From: Devosia sp. XK-2 | GTDB lineage: Bacteria > Pseudomonadota > Alphaproteobacteria > Rhizobiales > Devosiaceae | Assembly: GCF_037113415.1 (NCBI RefSeq) | Contig: NZ_CP146608.1 | Span: forward strand, 3,120,501 to 3,184,500 | Direction: 5' to 3' | DNA length: 64,000 nucleotides | In this document: positions 11,930 to 20,140 of the stretch, piece by piece | Numbering within the stretch: position 1 is the stretch's first letter | Layout of the letters: the number at the start of each line of letters is the position of its first letter | Notes under the pieces: model-generated | What the model saw: the letters and a program-made list of their open reading frames with translations, nothing else | What the model was told of the DNA's origin: nothing | Database searches by the model: none | Position numbers and translations under genes: made by a program

Positions 11930-12466
11930 ATGCCCCAAGCCCCCTATACCGTCGACAAGCTGATTTCCTCCAAGGCCATTGCCGCCCGCGTCGAGGCCCT
12001 GGCCCATGAAATCACTGACGCCTTCAAGGACACCGAAAAGCTCGTTGTCGTCGGCCTCTTGCGCGGCTCCTTCATCTTCATCGCTGACCTCGTCCGCGAG
12101 ATCGACCTGCCGGTCGAGGTCGATTTCATCGAAGCCTCGTCCTATGGCAATGCGATGGAGTCGAGCCGCGAAGTGCGCATTCTCAAAGACCTGCGCGGCG
12201 AAATCGCCGGCCGCGACGTGCTGGTGGTCGAAGACATCATCGACACCGGTCACACGCTGAAACACGTCCTCGAAATCCTCGAGACCCGCCATCCGCGCCG
12301 CATGGAAGTCTGCGCCCTGCTCAACAAGCCATCCCGCCGCGAAACCGACGTCCCCGCCCGCTGGATCGGCTTTGACATCCCCGACGAATTCGTCGTCGGC
12401 TACGGCATCGACTACGCCCAGCGCAACCGAAATTTGCCGCATATCGGCAAAGTAAGGTTTACCTAG
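11930..12466 (+). CDS. hpt: hypoxanthine phosphoribosyltransferase
   Basis: A 178-residue purine salvage enzyme that joins hypoxanthine (and often guanine) to PRPP. The PRPP-binding loop [14 protein letters not shown] is intact near residue 98, [12 protein letters not shown] is the N-terminal phosphate loop and the [16 protein letters not shown] segment near the end is the base-binding hood typical of Hpt. ATG 11930 follows CCGGAG; the frame upstream runs through repeat copy B. The gene is flanked by repeat copies on both sides. Confidence 0.95.
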   Translation: MPQAPYTVDKLISSKAIAARVEALAHEITDAFKDTEKLVVVGLLRGSFIFIADLVREIDLPVEVDFIEASSYGNAMESSREVRILKDLRGEIAGRDVLVVEDIIDTGHTLKHVLEILETRHPRRMEVCALLNKPSRRETDVPARWIGFDIPDEFVVGYGIDYAQRNRNLPHIGKVRFT

Positions 12467-12540
12467 CAGTAGTTTCTCGGCCTCTTCCAGAAGGGGAGCT
12501 GTGGCATCGGCGCTTGAACAGGCTCTGCAATAACACTCGA

Positions 12541-12698
12541 TCTCTCCCTCCCCCTTGAGGGGAGGGAAGCGAGATAGGACTTGGCCTAGCCAAGTCCGTC
12601 AAGTCGAGCAGGGTGGGGGTGTCGAGGCCGTCACTAGCTCGGCACCCGTGAATGTCACCACACCCCACCCCTAGCCCCTCCCCTCAAGGGGGAGGGGA
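12541..12698. repeat. intergenic mosaic repeat, copy C
   Basis: The left part carries CCCCCTTGAGGGGAGGGAAG, the covarying hairpin GGACTTGGC/GCCAAGTCC and AGGGTGGGGGTGTCG. The right part at about 12660-12698 is an inverted end, CCCCTCCCCTCAAGGGGGAG. It lies between the convergent hpt and uxaA-family genes. Confidence 0.85.
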
Positions 12699-12699
12699 A

Positions 12700-14250
12700 C
12701 TACATCACCGCCCCAACCTGCCAGGGCACAAATTCATTGTCGCCATAGCCCAGCGCTTCGGACTTGGTCTTCTCTCCCGAGGCGACCCGCAGCACATGCT
12801 CGAAAATCTCCTGCCCCTTGGCCTCGATGGAAACACCCTCGACGATATCGCCGCAATTAATGTCCATGTCCTCGGTCATGCGGCCATAGAGTTCGGAATT
12901 GGTGGCCAGCTTGATCGACGGCACCGGCTTGCAGCCATAGGCCGAGCCACGCCCGGTGGTAAAGCACAGCACATTGGCCCCGCCAGCCACCTGGCCCGTG
13001 GCTGACACCGGATCGAAGCCCGGCGTGTCCATGAACACAAAGCCCTTTTCGGTGACTTTCTCGGCATATTCATAAACCGCCGTCAGCGGCGTCGATCCGC
13101 CCTTGGCCGTCGCGCCCAGCGATTTTTCGAGAATCGTGGTGAGGCCACCCAGCTTGTTGCCCGGCGAGGGATTATTGTTCATCTCCCCGCCATTGCGCCG
13201 CGTATAATCCTCCCACCATTTGATCCGTTCGATCAGCTTCTCGCCCACCTCGCGCGTCACCGCCCGGCGGGTCAGCATATGCTCGGCGCCATAGACTTCC
13301 GGCGTTTCCGAAAGAATCGCCGTGCCGCCATGCTTGACCAGCGTGTCCACGGCCACGCCCAGCGCCGGATTGGCGGTAATGCCCGAATAGCCGTCCGAAC
13401 CGCCGCATTGCAGCGCCAGCGTCAGATGCGACGCATCGACCGTTTCGCGCCGCGCCTTGGCGGCCACCGGCAACATCTCCTTGATCCGCTCCACGCCCCA
13501 ATCGATCATCTTCCGCGTGCCGCCGATCTCCTGGATCGTCATGGTCTGGAAGGTGTCGGTTTCCTTAAGGTTATAGGCCTCTTTCATGCGGTCGATCTGA
13601 AACGCCTCGCACCCAAGGCCCACCAGCAATGCCGCACCCAGATTGGGGTTGGACGTATAGCCCCACTGCGTCCGCCTGAGGATTTGATAGCCTTCGCCAT
13701 GCGTATCCATGGCGCAGCCCGTGCCATGCACGAACGGGACCACCCCATCGATCTCCGGATAATCATCCAATATGCCGGAGCTGTTGATCGCTTCCGCCAT
13801 GAATTTGGCGACCGTCGCCGAACAATTCACTGAGGTCAGGATGCCCACATAATTGCGCGTGCCGACGGCGCCATTGGCGCGCTTATAACCTTGAAAGGTC
13901 GCGCGCTTGTCTGCCGCCAGCATGTCAACCGGCATCGCCCCTTCGGCAAAGGCATAATCATGCATCAGCGAACCATCCGGTCCACCCATGCCGCAATTGT
14001 GCTCATGCACCCAATCGCCGGGCGCTATGCCCTCCTTGGCAAAGCCAATGATCTGGCCGAACTTGATCACCGCTTCACCCGCCATGATCGGCCTGGTCGC
14101 AAATTTATGTCCGCGCGGCACCCGGCGAACAATGCTCACACCCTCGGGCGTTGGCGTCCCCACTTCCAGATTGGCCAGCGCGACAGCAATATTGTCGGCG
14201 GCGTTGAGCACGAGTGTTTTGCCTTGCGGCTCGACGACATGTTCGTTCAT
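12700..14250 (-). CDS. UxaA-family sugar-acid dehydratase (altronate/fuconate type)
   Basis: A 516-residue dehydratase with the complete two-part UxaA/GarD layout: an N-terminal SAF domain (about 10-80, VPRGHKFA and HEHNCGMGG) and the large dehydratase domain (GYKRANGAVGTRNYVGI, VHGTGCAM, LQCGGSDGYSGITANPA, TTGRGSAYG). It should convert an aldonate to a 2-keto-3-deoxy acid using Fe/Mn. Family members act on D-altronate, galactarate or, in L-fucose routes, L-fuconate. The divergent GntR regulator and the FucU and FAH genes behind it favour L-fuconate or D-arabinonate. ATG 14250 follows AGGA; the divergent promoter contains the CTAACATGTTAG palindrome. Confidence 0.85.
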   Translation of the reverse strand: MNEHVVEPQGKTLVLNAADNIAVALANLEVGTPTPEGVSIVRRVPRGHKFATRPIMAGEAVIKFGQIIGFAKEGIAPGDWVHEHNCGMGGPDGSLMHDYAFAEGAMPVDMLAADKRATFQGYKRANGAVGTRNYVGILTSVNCSATVAKFMAEAINSSGILDDYPEIDGVVPFVHGTGCAMDTHGEGYQILRRTQWGYTSNPNLGAALLVGLGCEAFQIDRMKEAYNLKETDTFQTMTIQEIGGTRKMIDWGVERIKEMLPVAAKARRETVDASHLTLALQCGGSDGYSGITANPALGVAVDTLVKHGGTAILSETPEVYGAEHMLTRRAVTREVGEKLIERIKWWEDYTRRNGGEMNNNPSPGNKLGGLTTILEKSLGATAKGGSTPLTAVYEYAEKVTEKGFVFMDTPGFDPVSATGQVAGGANVLCFTTGRGSAYGCKPVPSIKLATNSELYGRMTEDMDINCGDIVEGVSIEAKGQEIFEHVLRVASGEKTKSEALGYGDNEFVPWQVGAVM

Positions 14251-14355
14251 CAAAGGGGTCCTGGGGTCGGTTCAAGCGCTTTACGCCGCCGGCTTTTCTC
14301 GCCAGATTGCACCCGCAATCGAGAGGACCGGCATTGTCATTCAACGCGTCTCTAA

Positions 14356-14367
14356 CTAACATGTTAG
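14356..14367. promoter_or_regulatory. palindrome CTAACATGTTAG, operator candidate 1
   Basis: A perfect 12-base palindrome located one base before the gntR start codon and 105 bases before the dehydratase start. The same sequence, extended by a C, occurs at 15615 and 40021. This placement suggests autoregulation of gntR and control of the divergent dehydratase gene. Confidence 0.75.
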
Positions 14368-14368
14368 C

Positions 14369-15118
14369 ATGAAAACGGAAGCCAGTCCCTATCAATTTCT
14401 TGGTTCAGCAGGCGATTTCTCGCGCGGCACGGTCACGGTGGACGTCACCAATGCCCTGCGCGAAGCCATTGTCACGCTCGCCCTGCCCCCCGGCATGGTG
14501 CTCGACAAAACCGCCATCTGCAGCCAATTGGGCGTCTCCCGCTTCCCCGTCAGCGAGGCCCTGGCCCGCCTGGCCGACGAGGGCCTGGTCGATATCGCCC
14601 CCCAACGCGGCTCGACCGTTTCCCTGGTCAAGATCGCTGACGTCCGGGAATATATGCTTATTCGCAAGGGGTTGGAGAGTGAGGCTTTGCGCGTGCTGAT
14701 CGGCAAGCACGATGCCGACGTCATTGCGGCCCTGCACGCCAATATGGCGGCCCAGCGCGAAGCCGCGTCCCGCGACGATGCCGAGACCTTTCACCAGATC
14801 GACGTCGATTTTCACGACATCATCTTCCGCTCCATGCGGCTGACCAAGGTCAAATCCATCATCGACAGGGCCCGCGCCAATCTCGATCGCGCCCGCCGAC
14901 TGATCATCACGCCGCGCCGCCTCAACCACACAATTGCCGAACATCAGGCCATCTTCGATGGCATCCTGGCGGCCAATGCACCCCAGGCTATTACCGCGAT
15001 CCGCGCCCATATCGACGCCGTCATGGTCGAACTCTTTGCCTTCGCGCAGGAACAGCCCGCACTTTTTGCCGATGGCCACGAATTCACCACCGAAGACAAC
15101 GATTTCCCCTTCGGCTGA
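14369..15118 (+). CDS. GntR-family regulator, FCD subclass
   Basis: A 249-residue repressor-type regulator. The winged helix-turn-helix occupies about residues 25-90 (LREAIVTLALPPGMVLDK, LGVSRFPVSEALARLADEGLV) and the FCD ligand domain about 95-225, with the metal-binding acidic/His pattern FHQIDVDFHD and HTIAEHQAIF. FCD regulators respond to sugar acids or related carboxylates. Its start codon abuts the palindrome at 14356-14367. It is transcribed away from the dehydratase and just before fucU, so it likely controls this module. Confidence 0.93.
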   Translation: MKTEASPYQFLGSAGDFSRGTVTVDVTNALREAIVTLALPPGMVLDKTAICSQLGVSRFPVSEALARLADEGLVDIAPQRGSTVSLVKIADVREYMLIRKGLESEALRVLIGKHDADVIAALHANMAAQREAASRDDAETFHQIDVDFHDIIFRSMRLTKVKSIIDRARANLDRARRLIITPRRLNHTIAEHQAIFDGILAANAPQAITAIRAHIDAVMVELFAFAQEQPALFADGHEFTTEDNDFPFG

Positions 15119-15150
15119 GACAAAGCCGCTCGCTCTAAGAGATCAAAATA

Positions 15151-15585
15151 ATGCTGAAAAACATCCCTGCCCTGTTGGGCCCTGAACTGCTCTCGACCCT
15201 GCGTGCCATGGGTCATGGCGACGAACTGGTCATCGCCGACGCCAATTTCCCCGCGGAATTTTTGGGGCCGATGACAATTCGCGCCGACGGCATTTCGGCC
15301 ACCGCCATGCTCGATGCCATCCTCACGCTTCTGCCGCTCGATCAATATGTCGAGGAAACCGCCATCGGCATGCAGGTCGTCGGCGATCCCACTGCTCGCC
15401 AGCCCATCGACGATGAGTTTGAGGCCATCATCGCCCGCCACGAGCCTGAAAAACACTATTCCAAGATCGAGCGCTTCGCCTTTTACGACCGCGCCGCGAA
15501 GGCGGCTGCCGTCATCCAGACCGGCGAAACCCGTCTCTATGGCAACATAATTCTCAAGAAGGGCGTCATTCGCCCGCAGGCCTGA
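15151..15585 (+). CDS. fucU: RbsD/FucU family mutarotase, L-fucose type
   Basis: A 144-residue mutarotase that interconverts sugar anomers so that the dehydrogenase receives its preferred form. LRAMGHGDELVIADANFPAE near residue 20 carries the family His/Asp pair, and FYDRAAKAAAVIQTGETRLYGNIILKKGVI is the FucU (rather than RbsD) C-terminus. It lies 32 bases after gntR and 80 bases before the FAH gene, which has its own palindrome. Its presence is the strongest pointer to L-fucose (or the stereochemically similar D-arabinose) as substrate. Confidence 0.9.
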   Translation: MLKNIPALLGPELLSTLRAMGHGDELVIADANFPAEFLGPMTIRADGISATAMLDAILTLLPLDQYVEETAIGMQVVGDPTARQPIDDEFEAIIARHEPEKHYSKIERFAFYDRAAKAAAVIQTGETRLYGNIILKKGVIRPQA

Positions 15586-15614
15586 CGGAATCGCTCAAAA
15601 CAGACCTCGACACA

Positions 15615-15626
15615 CTAACATGTTAG
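15615..15626. promoter_or_regulatory. palindrome CTAACATGTTAG, operator candidate 2
   Basis: Identical to the site at 14356-14367, here in the 80-base gap between fucU and the FAH-family gene, 40 bases before the FAH start. This implies a separate regulated promoter for that gene. Confidence 0.75.
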
Positions 15627-15665
15627 CGTTTATGACGCTGCTGAACCCTTTTGGAGGACCCCGCC

Positions 15666-16517
15666 ATGAAACTGCTTCGCGTCGGCGCCAAGGGCGCTGA
15701 AAAGCCCGCCATCCTTGCTGCTGACGGCTCCATCCGCGACCTTTCGGGCGTGGTATCTGATATTGGCGGCGCCGCCCTGCTACCCGAAGGCCTGGCCAGG
15801 ATCGCTGCTACAGACATCGACTCGCTGCCAAAGCTCGATGACGGTCAGCGCATTGGCCCCTGCGTCGCCAATGTCGGCAAGTTCATCTGCATCGGCCTCA
15901 ACTATGCCGATCATGCCGCCGAAACCGGCGCCGCCATTCCCGAAGAGCCGATCATTTTCATGAAGGCCACCAGCGCCATTATCGGCCCCAATGACGATGT
16001 CATCATTCCTAAAAACGCCATCAAGCCCGATTGGGAAGTCGAATTGGCCGTCGTTATCGGCAAGGAAGCCCGCTATGTCGAGGAAGCCGATGCCATGGAT
16101 CACGTGGCCGGCTATTGCGTCTGCAACGACGTCTCCGAGCGCCATTTCCAGACCGAACGCGGTGGCACCTGGGACAAGGGCAAGGGCGCCGACACTTTCG
16201 GCCCCATCGGCCCATGGCTGGTGACCAGAGACGAAGTGGCCGACCCGCAAAACCTTTCCATGTGGCTCGAGGTCGATGGCAAGCGCTACCAGAACGGCTC
16301 CACCAGGACGATGATCTTCGGCGTTGCCAAAGTGGTCTCCTATGTGTCCCAGTTCATGAGCCTGCAGCCGGGCGACATCATCACCACCGGCACCCCGCCG
16401 GGCGTCGGCATGGGCATCAAGCCCGAGCCGGTCTGGCTCAAGCCCGGCAATGTCATGCATCTGGGGATTGAGGGCCTGGGCGAGCAAACCCAGAACGTCA
16501 AGGCCTATAGCGCCTAG
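15666..16517 (+). CDS. FAH-family hydrolase, 2,4-diketo-3-deoxy-L-fuconate hydrolase type
   Basis: A 283-residue fumarylacetoacetate-hydrolase-fold enzyme. IGLNYADHAAETG and the metal ligands in KPDWEVELAVVIG are intact, as are CNDVSERHFQ and GDIITTGTPPGVGMG. In non-phosphorylating L-fucose and L-rhamnose routes this family splits the 2,4-diketo acid to pyruvate and L-lactate; the family also includes ureidoglycolate and other acylpyruvate hydrolases. ATG 15666 follows TTGGAGGA. The neighbouring dehydratase, FucU and shared operator favour the sugar-acid role. Confidence 0.87.
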   Translation: MKLLRVGAKGAEKPAILAADGSIRDLSGVVSDIGGAALLPEGLARIAATDIDSLPKLDDGQRIGPCVANVGKFICIGLNYADHAAETGAAIPEEPIIFMKATSAIIGPNDDVIIPKNAIKPDWEVELAVVIGKEARYVEEADAMDHVAGYCVCNDVSERHFQTERGGTWDKGKGADTFGPIGPWLVTRDEVADPQNLSMWLEVDGKRYQNGSTRTMIFGVAKVVSYVSQFMSLQPGDIITTGTPPGVGMGIKPEPVWLKPGNVMHLGIEGLGEQTQNVKAYSA

Positions 16518-16540
16518 TTCTCCGCCCCCGCGCAAGGCCT

Positions 16541-16562
16541 GGACGGGGCTTGCTCCCCGTCC
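16541..16562. terminator. hairpin between convergent genes
   Basis: GGACGGGG/CCCCGTCC with a 6-base loop lies between the FAH gene and the convergent monooxygenase. It has no clear T-tract. Confidence 0.4.
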
Positions 16563-16652
16563 CAGACACGCTACGGCCCTCGCGGCGCGACCCGGAGGCT
16601 TCTGCCCCGCACAAGACCGCCTCGATCATCAAGGCCCGGTCCTGGCCCGCCG

Positions 16653-17822
16653 TCAGCGCGCCAGTGAAAATCCTTTGGCGCTGACCGAAAAGAACTTGCC
16701 CATCAATCCCGGCAGCAGGGGCCAATTCATGGCATTGACCCCGATATCGCGCACCAGGCCGTGCAGGGGTGTGGCTGGCACGAACCAGTTCGCCATGCGC
16801 CGGCCGGCCTGCTGCTTGTCCTGCACCAGGGGCCGCAACCGCGCCTCGAACCGCCCCAGCGCCGCGCCGACATCATCGGCACCGTCCAGCACCTGTCCCA
16901 ATGCCCGTCCCCCGGCCATGGCAAGCGAAGCGCCCTGCCCGGCCAGCAGCGACACCGCATAGGCCGCGTCACCGACGAGAATGGTACGACCTTTGTGCCA
17001 TTGGTCCATCGCCACCTGGGCAACGACATCATAATAGATGCCGCCATCGTCCGGCGCCGCCTGCAGCACATCGGGCACGATCCAATCGAGCTCGCCAAAG
17101 GCGGCGCCAAGCGCCTTGCGAACATCCTTTGGCCGCTCGAGGCCATCGGCCCGCATTACGAAAAAGCTCATGATCCGGTGTCGATCGACTTCGTAAAGCC
17201 CGACCATGCGATCGCGCACCGTCATCATTTTGAAGTCGCCGCTCAGTGCTTCCGCAACGCGCGGGCTCTCAAAGAAGTAGGCCGCCGTGTGAAAACCCAG
17301 TGGCCGGATGAACTGCTCTTCGGGCCCGAAGACCAGCTGCCGCACCTGGGAATGGATGCCGTCCGCGCCCACCAATAGGTCGAAATCCTGCCGCTTGCCG
17401 TCGCGGGTGGTCACCACGACCCGGCCTACCCTATTCTCGACCTCGGTCAGGTCCGTCCCATAGCTGATATGCACATCGCCCGGCAGGGCGCTATGCAGCT
17501 CCCTTTCAATGTCACCGCGCAGAATGGGAAACAGCTTGCCATCCGCGGCCTCTATCATCCGCTCATAGGCCATGGACGAGGCGGTGCGCCCCCTGGCATC
17601 GACAAAGTCCAGCCGCCCCACGCCCCGGGCATGCCCCTGCAAGGCCTCGATCACGCCCAGATCCTGTGCCGCCTCATAGCCGGGGCCAAAAAAATCCAGC
17701 ATATAGCCGCCGGCCCTGAGGCCCTGAGCCTTCTCAATCATGGTCACGCTCCAGCCGGCGCGATGCAGCGCCAGGGCCGTGGTAAGGCCGGCAATCCCGG
17801 CGCCGCAGATCAGAGCCCTCAT
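16653..17822 (-). CDS. FAD-dependent aromatic-type monooxygenase
   Basis: A 389-residue flavin monooxygenase of the PHBH/UbiH/TetX group. The FAD Rossmann motif GAGIAGLTTALALHRAGWSV is at the N-terminus, LVGADGIHSQVR is the DG motif near residue 150 and LVGDAAYAVSLLAGQGASLAMAGG is the GD motif near 290. Substrate is not predictable; related proteins hydroxylate aromatics or inactivate antibiotics. The start ATG 17822 overlaps the stop of the TetR gene by four bases (ATGA), so both are one translationally coupled operon under the TetR operator. Confidence 0.9.
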   Translation of the reverse strand: MRALICGAGIAGLTTALALHRAGWSVTMIEKAQGLRAGGYMLDFFGPGYEAAQDLGVIEALQGHARGVGRLDFVDARGRTASSMAYERMIEAADGKLFPILRGDIERELHSALPGDVHISYGTDLTEVENRVGRVVVTTRDGKRQDFDLLVGADGIHSQVRQLVFGPEEQFIRPLGFHTAAYFFESPRVAEALSGDFKMMTVRDRMVGLYEVDRHRIMSFFVMRADGLERPKDVRKALGAAFGELDWIVPDVLQAAPDDGGIYYDVVAQVAMDQWHKGRTILVGDAAYAVSLLAGQGASLAMAGGRALGQVLDGADDVGAALGRFEARLRPLVQDKQQAGRRMANWFVPATPLHGLVRDIGVNAMNWPLLPGLMGKFFSVSAKGFSLAR

Positions 17823-18409
17823 TGGCTGTCCTCCTTCGGTGCAATCCGGTCCACCAGCGCGGCCCATGCCGCAGCCTGCTCGGCACCGCGCTCAGGAAAG
17901 AGCTGCCGATGCAGCGCCAACCCGTCTCCCGCGAGCAGGATCAGGCCCGTTACGGCCCCGACCTCTTGCGGCGTGAAGCGCGCCGGCGCCAGCTGCATCA
18001 GCACCGCCTCCATATGCGCCCGGGCTGCCTGTGCAACCTCGGCCAGTCTTTGCCGCAATGCCGGATTGCCCTGCGCCCGCGCAACGAAGGCAAGATAGGC
18101 GCCTGCCAGGGCCGGATCGGCATCCATGCTGGCTGTCGTGTCCGCGCCCAGCGCCGCCAGCCAGTCCCGGACTGTGGTGCCCGGTGCCGGCCACATGCTC
18201 GGCATGCTCATGATGAAGGCGTCCAGCGCCTCCACCACAATATCGTCGAGCCGCTCAAAGTGGTGAAACACATTAGCCTTGCTGACCCCCGCCCTGGCCG
18301 CCAGGGCCGACGCCGTCAGCGCCTCGCTGCCGCCTTCCGCGAGCAGCGACAGCGCTGCCGCCACAATATCCTGCCGCTTGCTGGACCTGATCATCGCAAC
18401 ACTTTCCAT
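17819..18409 (-). CDS. TetR-family repressor
   Basis: A 196-residue regulator with the N-terminal TetR helix-turn-helix (about 10-55: ALSLLAEGGSEALTASALAA, GVSKANVFHHFERLDDI) and a C-terminal ligand domain of the BetI/TetR_C type. It is first in a two-gene operon with the flavin monooxygenase, and a near-perfect inverted repeat sits 17 bases before its start, so it probably represses its own operon. An alternative start is the Met at 18394. Confidence 0.92.
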   Translation of the reverse strand: MESVAMIRSSKRQDIVAAALSLLAEGGSEALTASALAARAGVSKANVFHHFERLDDIVVEALDAFIMSMPSMWPAPGTTVRDWLAALGADTTASMDADPALAGAYLAFVARAQGNPALRQRLAEVAQAARAHMEAVLMQLAPARFTPQEVGAVTGLILLAGDGLALHRQLFPERGAEQAAAWAALVDRIAPKEDSQ

Positions 18410-18426
18410 TCGCTGCTTTGCATATA

Positions 18427-18446
18427 CTGACCGATCGGTCGGTCAG
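18427..18446. promoter_or_regulatory. TetR operator candidate
   Basis: CTGACCGA and TCGGTCAG are exact reverse complements separated by TCGG, in the promoter of the TetR gene. The TGACCGA core matches operators of many TetR-family proteins. Confidence 0.7.
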
Positions 18447-18553
18447 CAAGGGTTCGTGCGAAGTTTTTTGTCCGACACGAACGCGCCATCGCCCTGCCGG
18501 CTTGTGAGGAATGGTCTGGAAGGCTATGGCCTTTTGCGGGTTGGGAGGGATCC

Positions 18554-20140
18554 ATGACCATTTTCGACAATACGCTCAATGCCGATGGCGCCCTGATCGT
18601 CGGCGCTGGCCTGGCCGGTCTCTTCACAGCCCTCAAACTGGCGCCGCGCCCGGTGACTGTGCTGTCACCCAAACCGCTGGGCATGGGCGCCTCCTCCGCC
18701 TGGGCGCAGGGTGGCGTGGCCGCGGCCATGGGCGAGAATGACAGTCCGCACGCCCACGCCCAGGACACGGAGATGGCCGGTGCCGGCATTGTCGATCACG
18801 GCACTGCCGAAGGGGTCACCGCCGAAGCCGTCGCGCGCATCGAGGATCTGGCACGCTGGGGCACCCCCTTCGACCGCGACGATTTCGGCAATTTCGCGCT
18901 GGGGCGCGAGGCGGCCCATTCGGCCAATCGCATCGTCAAGGTTGAAGGTGATCGCGCCGGCTGGGCCATCATGCAGGCCATTATCGCCCAGGTCCGCCGC
19001 ACCCCCTCCATCCGCGTGGTGGAAGGCATTACCGCCCTGAGCCTGGCCCGCGACAATGGCCGCATTGTCGGGGTCTATTGCCGGCGCCTGGGCGACCGCT
19101 ATTCCGAGCCCATCTTCATCCGCGCCCGCGCCACTATTCTGGCCGCCGGCGGGTTGGGCGGCCTTTATGCCGTCACCACCAATCCACCCGGCGTGCGCGG
19201 TCACGCCATGGGCATGGCGGCCCGGGCCGGTGCCGTCATCGCCGATCCCGAATTTGTGCAATTTCACCCCACCGCCATCGCCACCGGCGCCGATCCGGCG
19301 CCCCTCGCCACCGAGGCCCTGCGCGGCGAAGGCGCCATTCTCGTCAACGATCTGGGTGAGCGCTTCATGCCCGCCATCCATCCCGATGCCGAACTGGCCC
19401 CGCGCGACATTGTTGCCCGCGCCAATTTCCGCCAGCTCCAGGCCGGCCACCGCGTCTTCCTCGACACGCGCGCCGCCCTGGGCGCCGGTATCCTCACCCG
19501 CTTCCCCACGGTTTCCAAATATTGCCATGAGGCCGGCATCGATCCGGTCGCCCATATGATCCCGGTGACCCCCGCCGCCCATTTTCACATGGGTGGTGTC
19601 AAGGTCGACGAGCGCGGCCGCTCCTCCCTGCCCGGGCTCTGGGTTTGCGGCGAGGCCTCCTGCACCGGCCTGCACGGGGCCAATCGCCTGGCGTCGAACT
19701 CCCTGCTCGAGGCTGTGGTTTATGGCGCCCGCATTGCCGAGGACATTGGCGGCCTCGAACCAACACGCGAGCTTGCGCCCTTTAAAGGCATCGAATGGAA
19801 CGAAGCCGAGGGCAACAGGGCCGAAGAGATCCTGCGCAACACCATTGCCGTTCAGGAATTGCGCCGCATCATGAGCGACCTGGTCGGCGTCGAGCGTGAC
19901 GCGGATGGTCTGAACCGGGCCTTGCGCCAGATCGCCCATCTCGAAGCCAGTGCCGAACAGGTCACCAGCGCCTTTCTCAACATGACCACCTCGGCCACGC
20001 TGGTCGCGGCCGCGGCCCTCAAACGCACCGAAAGCCGCGGCGGCCACTTCCGTCTCGATTTCCCCGAACCAAGCCCGGATTGGGAGCATCACACCGAGAT
20101 GACGCTGACAGAGGCCCTCGCCATCCGCGCCGGAGCTTGA
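18554..20140 (+). CDS. nadB: L-aspartate oxidase
   Basis: A 528-residue flavoenzyme that oxidises L-aspartate to iminoaspartate in de novo NAD synthesis. The FAD motif LIVGAGLAGLFTALKL opens the protein, SSAWAQGGVAAAM follows near residue 43, and AAHFHMGGVKVDERGRSSLPGLWVCGEASCTGLHGANRLASNSLLEA (split here into its known parts HMGGV, CGE and GANRLASNSLLE) marks the succinate-dehydrogenase-like core. Its partner nadA lies 25 kb away at 43960 and nadC is not in the window. Its stop abuts the stop of the convergent cytochrome gene. ATG 18554 follows GGGAGGG. Confidence 0.96.
   Translation: MTIFDNTLNADGALIVGAGLAGLFTALKLAPRPVTVLSPKPLGMGASSAWAQGGVAAAMGENDSPHAHAQDTEMAGAGIVDHGTAEGVTAEAVARIEDLARWGTPFDRDDFGNFALGREAAHSANRIVKVEGDRAGWAIMQAIIAQVRRTPSIRVVEGITALSLARDNGRIVGVYCRRLGDRYSEPIFIRARATILAAGGLGGLYAVTTNPPGVRGHAMGMAARAGAVIADPEFVQFHPTAIATGADPAPLATEALRGEGAILVNDLGERFMPAIHPDAELAPRDIVARANFRQLQAGHRVFLDTRAALGAGILTRFPTVSKYCHEAGIDPVAHMIPVTPAAHFHMGGVKVDERGRSSLPGLWVCGEASCTGLHGANRLASNSLLEAVVYGARIAEDIGGLEPTRELAPFKGIEWNEAEGNRAEEILRNTIAVQELRRIMSDLVGVERDADGLNRALRQIAHLEASAEQVTSAFLNMTTSATLVAAAALKRTESRGGHFRLDFPEPSPDWEHHTEMTLTEALAIRAGA

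Noticed and set aside
18665..20092. 475-codon open frame antisense to nadB
   Set aside because: Same GC-skew shadow opposite a complete, motif-bearing NadB.
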